64,000 nucleotides of DNA. Origin: Streptomyces sp. NBC_01276 (GTDB taxonomy: Bacteria > Actinomycetota > Actinomycetes > Streptomycetales > Streptomycetaceae). Within the stretch, counting starts at the first letter, position 1. Each line of letters starts with the position of its first letter. The DNA lies in assembly GCF_041435355.1 (NCBI RefSeq), contig NZ_CP108442.1, positions 6,012,501 through 6,076,500 on the forward strand, given 5' to 3'. Below the pieces are notes generated by a model, which searched no databases, was not told the DNA's origin, and worked only from the letters and a program-made list of their open reading frames with translations. Positions 17,247 to 25,094 of this stretch are shown piece after piece. The position numbers were made by a program, and so were the translations under genes.

Positions 17247-18928
17247 CCCGGACCGGCCTGCCCGCTCGGAGTCGGACTCGGCGTCGGCGTCGGGGTCGGA
17301 TCCGGCGGGGGCGTGCCGCCCGGTGTTGCGGAGGCGGCGGGGGAGGAGGCCCCGCCCGTCGGGGTCTCCTTCGCGCACGTCACGGAGAACTCCAGCCACG
17401 GCGAGGCCGTCAGAGCGGGCTGCCGCACCTCCAGCCGGACCGCGTCGGCGAGGGTGGCGCCCGCCCGGTGCCCGGACTCGGTGTGGTTCAACTGCCGGGT
17501 CCGGGGCCCGTCCGCCTCGTACACGATGCTCTGCCAGTCCGACGCGGGAGCCGATCCCCCGCGCGTGATCCAGCGGTACTCCACCACGGCGGGTGTGCGC
17601 GCCACCTCCAGCGTCCCGGTGAAGGCGGGCGCGAGCGTCTCGGGCGGCGGGCAGGTCCCGTCGTAGGCGGGACGCACGGTGTGGACGTAGAGCGTGACGC
17701 TCTGCGGGGGCTCGGTGCCCGCCGACGCCGAGGAGGAGGCCGAGGCCGACGCCGACGCCGAAGCCGAGCCGGAGGCGGTCGCCGGAGCGGATCCGGAGGC
17801 CGCCGCGGAGCCCGGGGGCCCGGCCCCGCCACCCCCTTCCGTCCCGGAGCCGGTGTCCCGCAGCAGGAGCCACACCAGCAGGGCCAGCACCAGCAGCAGC
17901 CCCGCGATCCCGAAGGTCACCACGGCCCCGGCCGACCCCTGCCGCGGCGGCGCGGGTGGGGGCGGTACGGGTGCGGGCGCCGCGGCCATCGGCGGGGTCT
18001 CCCCGTACGCCCCGCCCCCCGGGTGCGCGACGGCCGTCGGGGCGTCCGGCCCCGACACCGGCCCCGACACCGGCCCGCCGGGGGCCCGGACGGTCCCGCC
18101 CGCGCCGATGATCCGCAGCATCCGGGCGGCCTCCGCGGCGGCGAGCCGCTCCCGCGGATCCTTGCGCAGCAGCCCCTCCAGTACGGGCTCCAGGGGCCCG
18201 GCCCGGCGCGGCGGCGGAAGTTCCAGATCGACCACGGCGTGGAGCGTCGACAGCGGGGTGTCCCGGAGGAACGGCGAGACGCCCTCCACGGCCGCGTACA
18301 GCATCACCCCGAGCGACCACAGGTCCGACTCCGGACCCGGCTCCCGGCCCAGCGCCCGCTCCGGGGCCAGGTATTCGGGGGAGCCGACCACCTCGCCGGT
18401 CATCGTGATCGCGGAGGAGCCCTCCAGGCTCGCGATCCCGAAGTCGCTCAGCACCACCCGCCCGTCGTTGGCGATCAGTACGTTGGCGGGCTTCACGTCC
18501 CGGTGCAGCACCCCCGCCTCGTGTGCGGAGCGCAGTGCGGCCAGTACCTGCTCGCCGAGGTGGGCCGCCCGCTGCGGGGTCATCGGGCCCTCGCCCTCCA
18601 GCACCTCCGCCAGCGAGAGCCCGCGCACCAGCTCCATCACGATCCAGGGCCGGCCGTCCTCGCTCGCCACGTCGTAGACGGTGACGACCCCGCGGTGCGA
18701 GACGCGGGCCGCCGCCCACGCCTCCCGTTCCAGGCGCCGGTACATGCGCGCCACCTCGGCGGCGTCCAGCCCGGCGGGGGCCCGTACCTCCTTGACGGCG
18801 ACCTCTCGGCCCAGTACCTCGTCCCGGGCCCGCCAGACGATGCCCATGCCGCCGCGGCCCAGGGGGCCGAGCAGCCGGTAGCGTCCGGCGACGACACGCG
18901 CGGCGTCCCCGCCTTCGTTCCCACTCAC
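17243..18928 (-). CDS. transmembrane serine/threonine protein kinase (PknB type)
   Basis: A 561-residue eukaryotic-type kinase. The catalytic domain spans about residues 16-275: glycine loop GPLGRGGMG, Lys46 in VAVKEV, HRD with Asp144, DFG at 162-164, and SPEYLAPE. A Pro-rich juxtamembrane stretch follows. One TM helix lies at about 335-356. The extracytoplasmic part has a Ser/Ala repeat, a globular region with two cysteines, and a Pro/Thr tail. No PASTA repeats are seen. The GTG at 18928 has GGGGG 7 nt upstream; TTG at 18940 is the alternative. The stop codon is contributed by the CTAG end of the MITE-like element, so the C-terminus sits exactly at the insertion point. Confidence 0.9.
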   Translation of the reverse strand: MSGNEGGDAARVVAGRYRLLGPLGRGGMGIVWRARDEVLGREVAVKEVRAPAGLDAAEVARMYRRLEREAWAAARVSHRGVVTVYDVASEDGRPWIVMELVRGLSLAEVLEGEGPMTPQRAAHLGEQVLAALRSAHEAGVLHRDVKPANVLIANDGRVVLSDFGIASLEGSSAITMTGEVVGSPEYLAPERALGREPGPESDLWSLGVMLYAAVEGVSPFLRDTPLSTLHAVVDLELPPPRRAGPLEPVLEGLLRKDPRERLAAAEAARMLRIIGAGGTVRAPGGPVSGPVSGPDAPTAVAHPGGGAYGETPPMAAAPAPVPPPPAPPRQGSAGAVVTFGIAGLLLVLALLVWLLLRDTGSGTEGGGGAGPPGSAAASGSAPATASGSASASASASASSSASAGTEPPQSVTLYVHTVRPAYDGTCPPPETLAPAFTGTLEVARTPAVVEYRWITRGGSAPASDWQSIVYEADGPRTRQLNHTESGHRAGATLADAVRLEVRQPALTASPWLEFSVTCAKETPTGGASSPAASATPGGTPPPDPTPTPTPSPTPSGQAGPG

Positions 18929-18940
18929 GCGAACCCCCAA

Positions 18941-19198
18941 GCGTCACCGGGTGATCACTCCAAGTTAGCGCAGTGCGCGTCGGGTGGCCCCCGTCGTGAC
19001 GACACTCTCCGATCACCCCTCCGAGGGGCTCCCCAAGTCGGCCCGAAACTGCGGAGAGTGACGGTCGACTCCGGTGAGTAATCGTCAACTACCCGTAACT
19101 ACAGGGGTAATTCACACCACCGGGATACCCGAGTGTGACGCCGGGGCGATAGGGTTACCCTGCCCGGGCCGGGTGCCCTCGTACGGGTGGGGAGAGAC
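18941..19198. other. intergenic region upstream of kinase and small ORF
   Basis: A divergent spacer of about 260 bp. It is less GC-rich than its surroundings from 19060 to 19160 and holds several short GTCA/GTAA runs. I find no confident -35/-10 pair. Confidence 0.4.
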
Positions 19199-19468
19199 AT
19201 GGAACAGATAGCAATGCGCAGCAGGCCGCCCCGCGTGCCTGCCATCACCTGCGGTAGCAGCGCGGTCAGCTCGCGCCTCGACCGCCATCTCGCCGTGCTG
19301 GGCGGTCCCGCCGTCCCGCACCACGAGGTGGCCGAGGCGACCCTGCTGATGCGCGAGCTCACCTCCCGCGACCACACGCACGTCCAGCGGAGCCGGAGCG
19401 CGCGCGTCGCGCTGTTCGCCCCGCTGCGCAGGCTGCGGCGCACGCTCTTCGGCAGCCGCCGCTCGTAA
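19199..19468 (+). CDS. small basic hypothetical protein
   Basis: An 89-residue protein starting MEQIAMRSRPPRVPA, with an Arg-rich C-terminus (FAPLRRLRRTLFGSRRS). GGGGAGA lies 3-9 nt before the ATG, codon use is Streptomyces-like, and the reading frame is free of a better overlapping gene, so it is probably real. No domain recognised. Net positive charge suggests nucleic-acid or membrane contact (inference only). Confidence 0.6.
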   Translation: MEQIAMRSRPPRVPAITCGSSAVSSRLDRHLAVLGGPAVPHHEVAEATLLMRELTSRDHTHVQRSRSARVALFAPLRRLRRTLFGSRRS

Positions 19469-19560
19469 CCTCCCCGCAGCGCGGCCGGTCCGGCCCGGCC
19501 GCACCCCGGCCCCGTCCCCTCCCGGGTGTCCACCGGGAGCCTCCCGGCGTACCCCCGGCC

Positions 19561-20796
19561 TCAGGCGATCACACCGTCCCGGCGCAGTGCCGTGATCTGC
19601 GCGCCCGTCATCCCCAGGGCGCGCAGCAGGGCGTCGGTGTGCTCGCCGAGCGCGGGCACCGCTCCCATCCGCGGTTCCGCGCCACCCGGCAGCCCGATCG
19701 GCGGCAGCAGCGCGCGCAGCGGGCCCGCCGGTGAATCCACCTCCCGCCAGCGGTCGCGTGCCGCGAGCTGCGGGTGCGCGGCCAGCTGTGCCACCGAGTT
19801 GAGCCGTGCGCAGGCGATCCCGGCCGCCTCCAGCAACCCCACCGCCTCGTCCGCGCCGAGCCGGCCGAGCGCCTCGGCCACCACCGCGTCCGTCTTCTCC
19901 CGGCCCCGGGTGCGGGCCGCGTTCGTCGCGTACGCCGGATCCTCCGCGAGATCGGGCCGCCCCAGCACCTGCCGTGCCAGGCGCCCCCACTCCCGGTCGT
20001 TCTGCACCGACAGCAGCACGCGGTCCCCGTCGGCCGTCGGGTAGGCGTCGTAGGGCGCGATCACGGCGTGCGCGAGACCCGTACGTACGGGCTGCTCCCC
20101 GCCGTGCATCGTGTGGTGCAGCGGATGTCCCATCCATTCGGCGAGGGCGTCCAGCATCGACACCTCGAGGGGGCCGCCGCGGCCGGTCGCCCCGCGGCGC
20201 AGGAGGGCGGCGAGCACCCCGGAGAAGGCGTACATGGCGGCGGCGATGTCGGCCGCCGGGATCCCCGCCTTGACGGGCACCCCGGGCGTGCCGGTCACCG
20301 AGACCAGGCCGGCCTCGCACTGCACGAGCATGTCGTAGGCGCGCTTGTGGGCGTAGGGGCCCTCGGGCCCGTAGCCGGAGACGTCCACGGCGACCAGCCG
20401 GGGGTAGCGGGCGCACAGGGCCGCGGCGTCGATCCCGAGGCGGGCGGCGGCGCCCTGCGCGAGGTTCTGGACGAAGACGTCGGCGTCGGCCAGCAGCTCG
20501 TGCAGCACCTCCAGCCCGCGCGGGTCCTTCAGGTCGAGGGCGAGGGACTCCTTGCCGCGGTTGGCCCAGACGAAGTGCGAGGCCAGGCCGTGGGCGGCGG
20601 TGTCGTACGCCCGCGCGAAGTCGCCGCCGTCGGGGCGTTCCACCTTGATGACCCGGGCGCCGAGGTCGGCGAGCTGACGGGTGGCGAAGGGGGCGGAGAC
20701 GGCCTGTTCGACGGCGACGACCGTGAGGCCGGCGAGGGGGAGGGGCTCGGGGGCGGCGCCCCGGGGGGCGGCGGCGGGGGCCGGGTCGGTGTCCAT
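19561..20796 (-). CDS. CaiB/BaiF-family CoA transferase
   Basis: A 411-residue class III CoA transferase. Typical motifs are present: LAGLTVVAVEQAVSAPFATRQLADLGARVIKVE at the N-terminus, NRGKESLALDLK near residue 80, and the catalytic aspartate in RAYDMLVQCEAGL near 150-160. GGPLEVSMLDAL and the C-terminal GLPGGAEP region are also characteristic. It moves CoA between carboxylic acids; the acid is not predictable. The start at 20796 has no good SD, with TATAGG 10 nt upstream. Convergent with the small ORF; downstream in the same direction from the ABC exporter genes but separated by 144 bp. Confidence 0.88.
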   Translation of the reverse strand: MDTDPAPAAAPRGAAPEPLPLAGLTVVAVEQAVSAPFATRQLADLGARVIKVERPDGGDFARAYDTAAHGLASHFVWANRGKESLALDLKDPRGLEVLHELLADADVFVQNLAQGAAARLGIDAAALCARYPRLVAVDVSGYGPEGPYAHKRAYDMLVQCEAGLVSVTGTPGVPVKAGIPAADIAAAMYAFSGVLAALLRRGATGRGGPLEVSMLDALAEWMGHPLHHTMHGGEQPVRTGLAHAVIAPYDAYPTADGDRVLLSVQNDREWGRLARQVLGRPDLAEDPAYATNAARTRGREKTDAVVAEALGRLGADEAVGLLEAAGIACARLNSVAQLAAHPQLAARDRWREVDSPAGPLRALLPPIGLPGGAEPRMGAVPALGEHTDALLRALGMTGAQITALRRDGVIA

Positions 20797-20940
20797 GACA
20801 CCGATGCCTATACCGGGAGGGCCGGGTCTGTCACCCCGTACGGCCCCGGCGGTCCGCGTGCGGCCACGCGGATCCCGCAGTCCGGCGACCGTACGTCCAC
20901 CGCCGTCCCCGTCCGGAGGGGGTTCGGTTCCGGAGGGGAT

Positions 20941-21729
20941 TCAGTCCCGGCCGCGGGCGAACCTGCGCGTGGCCAGCGGTACGAAGAGCGCCAGCAGGAG
21001 CAGTGACCACAGCACCGCCCCGGCCACCGGGTGGACCGCCGGCCAGGACGCGCCCGGGGCCGCCTCGCCGCCGGCGTTGCCGCACAGGGCCCGTACGGCG
21101 GTGGCCACGGCGCTGATCGGGTTCCACTCCGCGACCGTCCGCAGCCAGCCGGTCAGCCCGGCCGTCGGCAGGTAGGCGCTCGACAGCATCGGCAGGACGA
21201 AGGTGGCGCTGGCGAGTTGCCCCGCCGCCTCCTCGCTCCGGCTCACCAGCCCGAGGTACGTCCCCGCCCACGCGGTGGCGAAGCGGAACAGCAGCAGTAC
21301 GCCGAACGCCCCGAGCGCGCCGGGCAGTCCGTTCTCGGCCCGCCAGCCCATCGCCAGTCCCACCAGCATCACCGGCACCAGCGACACCGCCGTGGTCAGC
21401 AGGTCGGCGGCCGTCTGGCCCAGGGGGACGGCGCTCCGGCTCATCGGCAGGGTCCGGAAGCGGTCCATCACCCCGCGGTGCGCGTCCTGCGCGGCCGTGA
21501 ACATGCCGGTCATCAGGCCGTTGGCGGCGGTCGCGGCGAGCAGTCCGGGCACCAGGAACTCGCGGTACTCGGAGCCCGGCATGGCGAGCGCGCTGCCGAA
21601 GACGTAGCCGAAGAAGAGCAGCATCGTCAGCGGCATCGTCTGGGTCAGCACCAGCAGCGCCGGGGCGTGCCGGGCCTTCTGGAGCTGGCGGGTCAGGACG
21701 GCGCCGCCGTCCGAGAGCAGGGTGGTCAT
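20941..21729 (-). CDS. DrrB-like ABC-2 exporter permease
   Basis: A 262-residue membrane protein with six predicted helices. PLTMLLFFGYVFGSALAMPG and the segment EYREFLVPGLLA...NGLMTG are hallmarks of DrrB/ABC-2 drug-export permeases. The motif DRFRTLPMSRSAVPLG is also present. Its ATG overlaps the stop of the ATPase gene as ATGA. Together they form a two-component efflux pump under the divergent TetR gene. Substrate unknown, likely a hydrophobic drug or metabolite. Confidence 0.9.
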   Translation of the reverse strand: MTTLLSDGGAVLTRQLQKARHAPALLVLTQTMPLTMLLFFGYVFGSALAMPGSEYREFLVPGLLAATAANGLMTGMFTAAQDAHRGVMDRFRTLPMSRSAVPLGQTAADLLTTAVSLVPVMLVGLAMGWRAENGLPGALGAFGVLLLFRFATAWAGTYLGLVSRSEEAAGQLASATFVLPMLSSAYLPTAGLTGWLRTVAEWNPISAVATAVRALCGNAGGEAAPGASWPAVHPVAGAVLWSLLLLALFVPLATRRFARGRD

Positions 21730-22694
21730 GCCGCGTTCTCCTTCGTGGGGGCGGGGGCCGGAACCCGGGTGAGGCGCAGGAACACCTCGTCGAGGGTGGG
21801 CGGGCGCAGGCTCGCGTCCGTCACCGGGACGCCGGCGCCGTCGAGCGCGCGGATCACCTGCGGGAGGGTGACGCCGGGGTCCAGCACGGTCGCCCCGACG
21901 GTGAGCCGCTGCTCGTCCAGGGCGGGCCGCCCGCCCGTGAGCCGGTCGAGGACCCCGGCCGCGGCCGTGAGGGCGTCCGCCCGCGCGACGGTGACCTCGG
22001 CGTAGGAGCCGATGCGGGCCTTGAGGGCGGTCGGGGTGCCGTTGGCGACGGCCCGGCCGCGGTCGACGACCAGGATGTCGTCGGCGAGCCGGTCGGCCTC
22101 CTCCAGGTACTGGGTGGTGAGCAGGACGGTGGTGCCCTCGTCGGCGAGCGCGCGCACGGCCGTCCAGATGTGCTCGCGGGCCGCCGGATCCAGGCCGGTG
22201 GTGGGCTCGTCCAGGAACAGCACCCGGGGGCGGGTGATCAGTCCGGCGGCGAGGTCCAGGCGCCGCCTCGTGCCGCCGGACCAGGTCGAGGCCACCCGGT
22301 CGGCGGCCTCGCCGAGCCCGAACCGTTCCAGCAGCGCGTCGGCGCGCTCCCGCCCGGCCCTGCCGCGCAGTCCGGCGAGGCGGGCGAAGAGCCGGAGGTT
22401 CTCGCGGCCGGTGAGGTCCCCGTCGACGGAGGCGTACTGCCCGGTGACCCCGATGGCGCGGCGGACGGCGGCGGGGTCGCGGGTGACGTCGTGGCCGGCG
22501 ACCAGGGCACGGCCCCCGGTGGGCGCGGTGAGGGTGGTGAGGATCCGGACGGCGGTGGTCTTGCCCGCGCCGTTGGGGCCCAGCAACCCGCAGACGGCGC
22601 CTTCCGGCACGGCCAGATCCAGCCCGCGCAGCGCGCGCACCTCACCGTAGTGCTTCTCCAGACCCTCACTAAGTACAGCGTACGTAGTCGTCAT
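21726..22694 (-). CDS. DrrA-like ABC exporter ATPase
   Basis: A 322-residue ATPase. Walker A is GPNGAGKT (about 38-45), the signature is WSGGTRRRLD, Walker B is VLFLDEPTTGLD, and a C-terminal domain (VFLRLT) typical of daunorubicin-resistance ATPases is present. The ATG at 22694 is chosen; TACGGT lies exactly 6 nt upstream, which points to a leaderless message. An in-frame start at 22712 would overlap the operator. One operator lies over the promoter and another over codons 3-9. Confidence 0.92.
   Translation of the reverse strand: MTTTYAVLSEGLEKHYGEVRALRGLDLAVPEGAVCGLLGPNGAGKTTAVRILTTLTAPTGGRALVAGHDVTRDPAAVRRAIGVTGQYASVDGDLTGRENLRLFARLAGLRGRAGRERADALLERFGLGEAADRVASTWSGGTRRRLDLAAGLITRPRVLFLDEPTTGLDPAAREHIWTAVRALADEGTTVLLTTQYLEEADRLADDILVVDRGRAVANGTPTALKARIGSYAEVTVARADALTAAAGVLDRLTGGRPALDEQRLTVGATVLDPGVTLPQVIRALDGAGVPVTDASLRPPTLDEVFLRLTRVPAPAPTKENAA
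22668..22688. promoter_or_regulatory. second operator copy, inside the 5' end of the ABC ATPase gene
   Basis: ACTAAGTAC-AGC-GTACGTAGT is a 9-3-9 inverted repeat with one mismatch and the same sequence as the intergenic site 43 bp away. It overlaps codons 3-9 of the exporter ATPase, where a bound TetR dimer would block elongation. Confidence 0.6.
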
Positions 22695-22710
22695 ATGGGC
22701 ACCGTACCTC

Positions 22711-22731
22711 ACTACGTACGGTGTACGTAAC
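22711..22731. promoter_or_regulatory. TetR operator between exporter and regulator
   Basis: ACTACGTAC-GGT-GTACGTAAC is an inverted repeat with a perfect 7-3-7 core (22713-22729). It lies just upstream of the TACGGT -10 of the exporter gene and 36 nt before the TetR start codon, the standard layout for a TetR repressor controlling both directions. Confidence 0.7.
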
Positions 22732-22766
22732 TAAGATGGTGGCGAGACGACGAGGTGATGTGACCG

Positions 22767-23498
22767 ATGACAGCCGGCGGGCGCCCCGCTGAACCCGAAG
22801 TGATCTGGACCCGCCCCGTGCGCGCGGGGCGCGGACCGCGCCCCGCGCACAGCCGGGACTCCATCGCCGCCGAGGCGGTGCGGATCGCCGACGCGGAGGG
22901 GATCGAGGCCGTCTCCATGCGGCGCGTGGCGGCGGGTATCGGTGCCGGGACCATGTCCCTGTACAACTACGTCCCCCGCAAGGAGGACCTCCACGAGCTG
23001 ATGGTCGACACCGTCAGCGGGGAGTACGAACTGACCCCGCCGAGCGGCGACTGGCGCGCCGACCTGCTCGCGCTGGCCCGACAGACCCGGGCCCTGATGC
23101 ACCGCCACCCGTGGTTGCCGCGACTGCTGAGCCCGGTCTACGGGTTCGGCCCGCACGCCCTGCGGTACCTGGAGCACAGCCTGGCCTGCCTGGCGCCGCT
23201 GGAGGCTTCCGGCGGCGAGAAGCTGGAGCTGATCGCCGCGGTGAACGGCACGGTGGCCGCGTTCGTGGGGAGCGAGCTGGCCCTGGCCGAACGGGCCCGC
23301 TCGCTGCCCTGGAGCGAGGCCGCCGAACAGGGTGTACGGACGGCCTGGCTCGGCTCCCGGCTGGCGTCGGGGGAGTACCCGCGGCTCGCCGAGGCCCTCA
23401 CGGCGAGCGGCCCGGCATCCCCGGTGCCGCCCGACATGGCGACGGTCTTCGACCGCGCGGTGTCCCGCCTGCTGGGCGCCTGGGACCCCGCTCCCTGA
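22767..23498 (+). CDS. TetR-family repressor of the DrrAB-like exporter
   Basis: A 243-residue regulator. The N-terminal HTH is IAAEAVRIADAEGIEAVSMRRVAAGIGAGTMSLYNYV (about 33-68), and the C-terminal region matches the TetR_C (TetR class) type of ligand-binding domain, common for exporters. A 30-residue extension precedes the HTH. GAGGTGATG precedes the ATG. It is divergent from the exporter pair, with two matching palindromes; it very likely represses them and itself until a transported compound binds. Confidence 0.9.
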   Translation: MTAGGRPAEPEVIWTRPVRAGRGPRPAHSRDSIAAEAVRIADAEGIEAVSMRRVAAGIGAGTMSLYNYVPRKEDLHELMVDTVSGEYELTPPSGDWRADLLALARQTRALMHRHPWLPRLLSPVYGFGPHALRYLEHSLACLAPLEASGGEKLELIAAVNGTVAAFVGSELALAERARSLPWSEAAEQGVRTAWLGSRLASGEYPRLAEALTASGPASPVPPDMATVFDRAVSRLLGAWDPAP

Positions 23499-23560
23499 CG
23501 GGGCCGGCCGCGCCGTGTCCGCGTGGCCCGGGGCTGCCGCGCCCGCGCGGCGTGCAGGGG

Positions 23561-24715
23561 CTACAGCAGGGCGAACTGGCCGCCCGGGCCCTCCTCCTGG
23601 TGGTCCAGCACCGACGCGGGCCGCCGGGACCAGCGCGGCGGCGGCAGCACCCCGGCGGCCGTCAGTTCCCCGGCCGCCAGCAGCGGTCCGGGAGTGAACG
23701 CAGCCCGCAGAGGGGCCAGATCGGCCAGCAGCGCCAGGGTCGTCACCAGGGCCGACAGCTCCGAGGTCCAGGACTGCGGCCACTCGGCCGGGCCGAACGC
23801 CTCCAGCCCCCGCGCCCGCGGATCCCGGTGCGCACCGCGCGCGGCGAACCAGGACTCCAGCACCCGCACGCCCTGCGCCTCGTACTCCCACGCGCCCGCC
23901 GGAACCGGGGAGACCGCACCGTCCCCGAGGGTCAGCGTCTCGCTCTCCGGGTCGTACGCGAGCTCCTGCGGCCAGGCCGTCACCGCCGAGCGGACGTACG
24001 GCCGCCGCCCGCCCGGCAGCCGGGGCGGCTCCCCGCCCCGCACCCCGCGCAGCTGAACGGTGAGCAGCCGCTGACCCAGCTCCAGCCCGGCCCGCCACCG
24101 CTCCGGGTCCGCCGCGAGCGGGACCTCGTACCCGCGCGGCCCGGGGCGGCCCGCGGCGAGGATCCAGCACAGCACGTCCTCGGGGGTGACCCAGCCGCCG
24201 TGGCGCGCCCCCAGCAGCGGCAGCAGGCCCGGCGCGAGGTTCGGCTCGGCCCCGCCGGGGCGCCGGTGCAGCGGCCGGATCCGGCCGAGCCGGCCCGCCG
24301 GGAGGTGGGCGGTGACCAGCGGCTCCGGCGTCTCCACCACGAACAGCTGCTGCGCGTCGAGGACCCGCCACAGCTCGGGGCGCGCCGAGTCGATGAGCCG
24401 CTGGTCGGGCAGCAGCCACTGCTCGTCGAAGGGCGCCCGGAGTACCCGCACGGGGTCGGGGAACGGGCCGGGGGCCTCGGAGAACCGGGCCGTCGCCGAG
24501 CGCTGCCCGGGCAGGGCGGCCGCTCCGGCCGCGGGCGTACGGGTCCGGCTCGGGCGGAACAGCAGCTCCCGCTCCGGCCCTTCGGCGCGCGTCAGGGCCG
24601 TCCAGCGGGCGCGCAGCGTGGCCGGACCGGGCGCGACCACCCAGTCCCGCCCCAGGCGCAGGCCGCCCACGGACCAGGGCATCAGATCGTCCAGCAGCGG
24701 TACGTCTTCGCTCAC
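23561..24715 (-). CDS. orphan type ISP restriction-enzyme specificity-like protein
   Basis: A 384-residue protein without helicase or methylase motifs. Its segments PVRVLRAPFDEQWLLPDQRLIDSARPELWRV and WEYEAQGVRVLESWFAARG resemble the C-terminal target-recognition domain of type ISP restriction-modification enzymes (LlaBIII-like), where equivalent FDxRW and YxxxGYxVLxxW patterns occur. It stands alone, with no R-M partner within the window. The GTG start lacks an SD; TACCAT is 7 nt upstream (leaderless). Function is open: DNA binding is inferred from family only. Confidence 0.55.
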   Translation of the reverse strand: MSEDVPLLDDLMPWSVGGLRLGRDWVVAPGPATLRARWTALTRAEGPERELLFRPSRTRTPAAGAAALPGQRSATARFSEAPGPFPDPVRVLRAPFDEQWLLPDQRLIDSARPELWRVLDAQQLFVVETPEPLVTAHLPAGRLGRIRPLHRRPGGAEPNLAPGLLPLLGARHGGWVTPEDVLCWILAAGRPGPRGYEVPLAADPERWRAGLELGQRLLTVQLRGVRGGEPPRLPGGRRPYVRSAVTAWPQELAYDPESETLTLGDGAVSPVPAGAWEYEAQGVRVLESWFAARGAHRDPRARGLEAFGPAEWPQSWTSELSALVTTLALLADLAPLRAAFTPGPLLAAGELTAAGVLPPPRWSRRPASVLDHQEEGPGGQFALL

Positions 24716-24780
24716 CCGGCAGATGGTAGCGACGGGGCGCGGGGGCCGGGCCGTGTCCAGGCCGAAGCGTTACGCTCCTT

Positions 24781-24794
24781 ATGTACGCATACAT
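24781..24794. promoter_or_regulatory. inverted repeat ATGTA-N4-TACAT
   Basis: A 14-bp inverted repeat in the spacer between the divergent ISP-like gene and the TPSQAEGER gene, 29-42 nt before the latter start. It could be an operator or part of a promoter. Confidence 0.35.
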
Positions 24795-24822
24795 GCGATC
24801 CGTACCGACCTAGGAGTCGGCC

Positions 24823-24993
24823 ATGAGTCAGTACGACGAGTATTCGACGCCGTCACAGGCGGAGGGCGAGCGGCTCGACGAGGACATGGACGAGCAGCAG
24901 CGCAAGCAGCAACAGCACCCCCATACGATGCGCACCACCCCCTCCCAGGCCGAGGGGGAACGCCCCGGGGAGGAGCAGGGCGAGAAGAGCTAG
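24823..24993 (+). CDS. small acidic protein with duplicated TPSQAEGER motif
   Basis: A 56-residue hydrophilic protein, MSQYDEYSTPSQAEGER at the start and ending GEEQGEKS. The nonapeptide TPSQAEGER occurs at residues 9-17 and again at 39-47, separated by a Gln/Lys-rich, probably disordered or helical linker. TAGGAG precedes the ATG by 7 nt. It has no cysteine and little hydrophobic content, so it is likely soluble and intrinsically disordered. I recognise no domain. The internal duplication and good SD argue that it is a real gene. Confidence 0.7.
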   Translation: MSQYDEYSTPSQAEGERLDEDMDEQQRKQQQHPHTMRTTPSQAEGERPGEEQGEKS

Positions 24994-25011
24994 GACGCGT
25001 CGGGCGTCAGC

Positions 25012-25045
25012 TCCCGTCGAGTGTCAGGTCCCGTCGAGTGTCAGA
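25012..25045. repeat. 17-bp direct repeat x 2
   Basis: TCCCGTCGAGTGTCAGG is followed directly by a copy with one change, and a partial third copy starts at 25046. It lies between the small protein gene and the GntR stop codon. Confidence 0.7.
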
Positions 25046-25094
25046 GCCCGTCGAGCGAGCGCCGGGGCCCGTCGGCCGGCAGGGCCCGTCACCG

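Noticed and set aside
16451..19081. A long plus-strand open frame over the lipase 3' end, the MITE and the kinase.
   Set aside because: It crosses three real features in other frames and the translation is Arg/Gly/Pro noise.
24823..24993. A Pup-like protein modifier.
   Set aside because: It is small and acidic but ends in GEKS, not in the GGE or GGQ needed for pupylation, and no proteasome genes are near.
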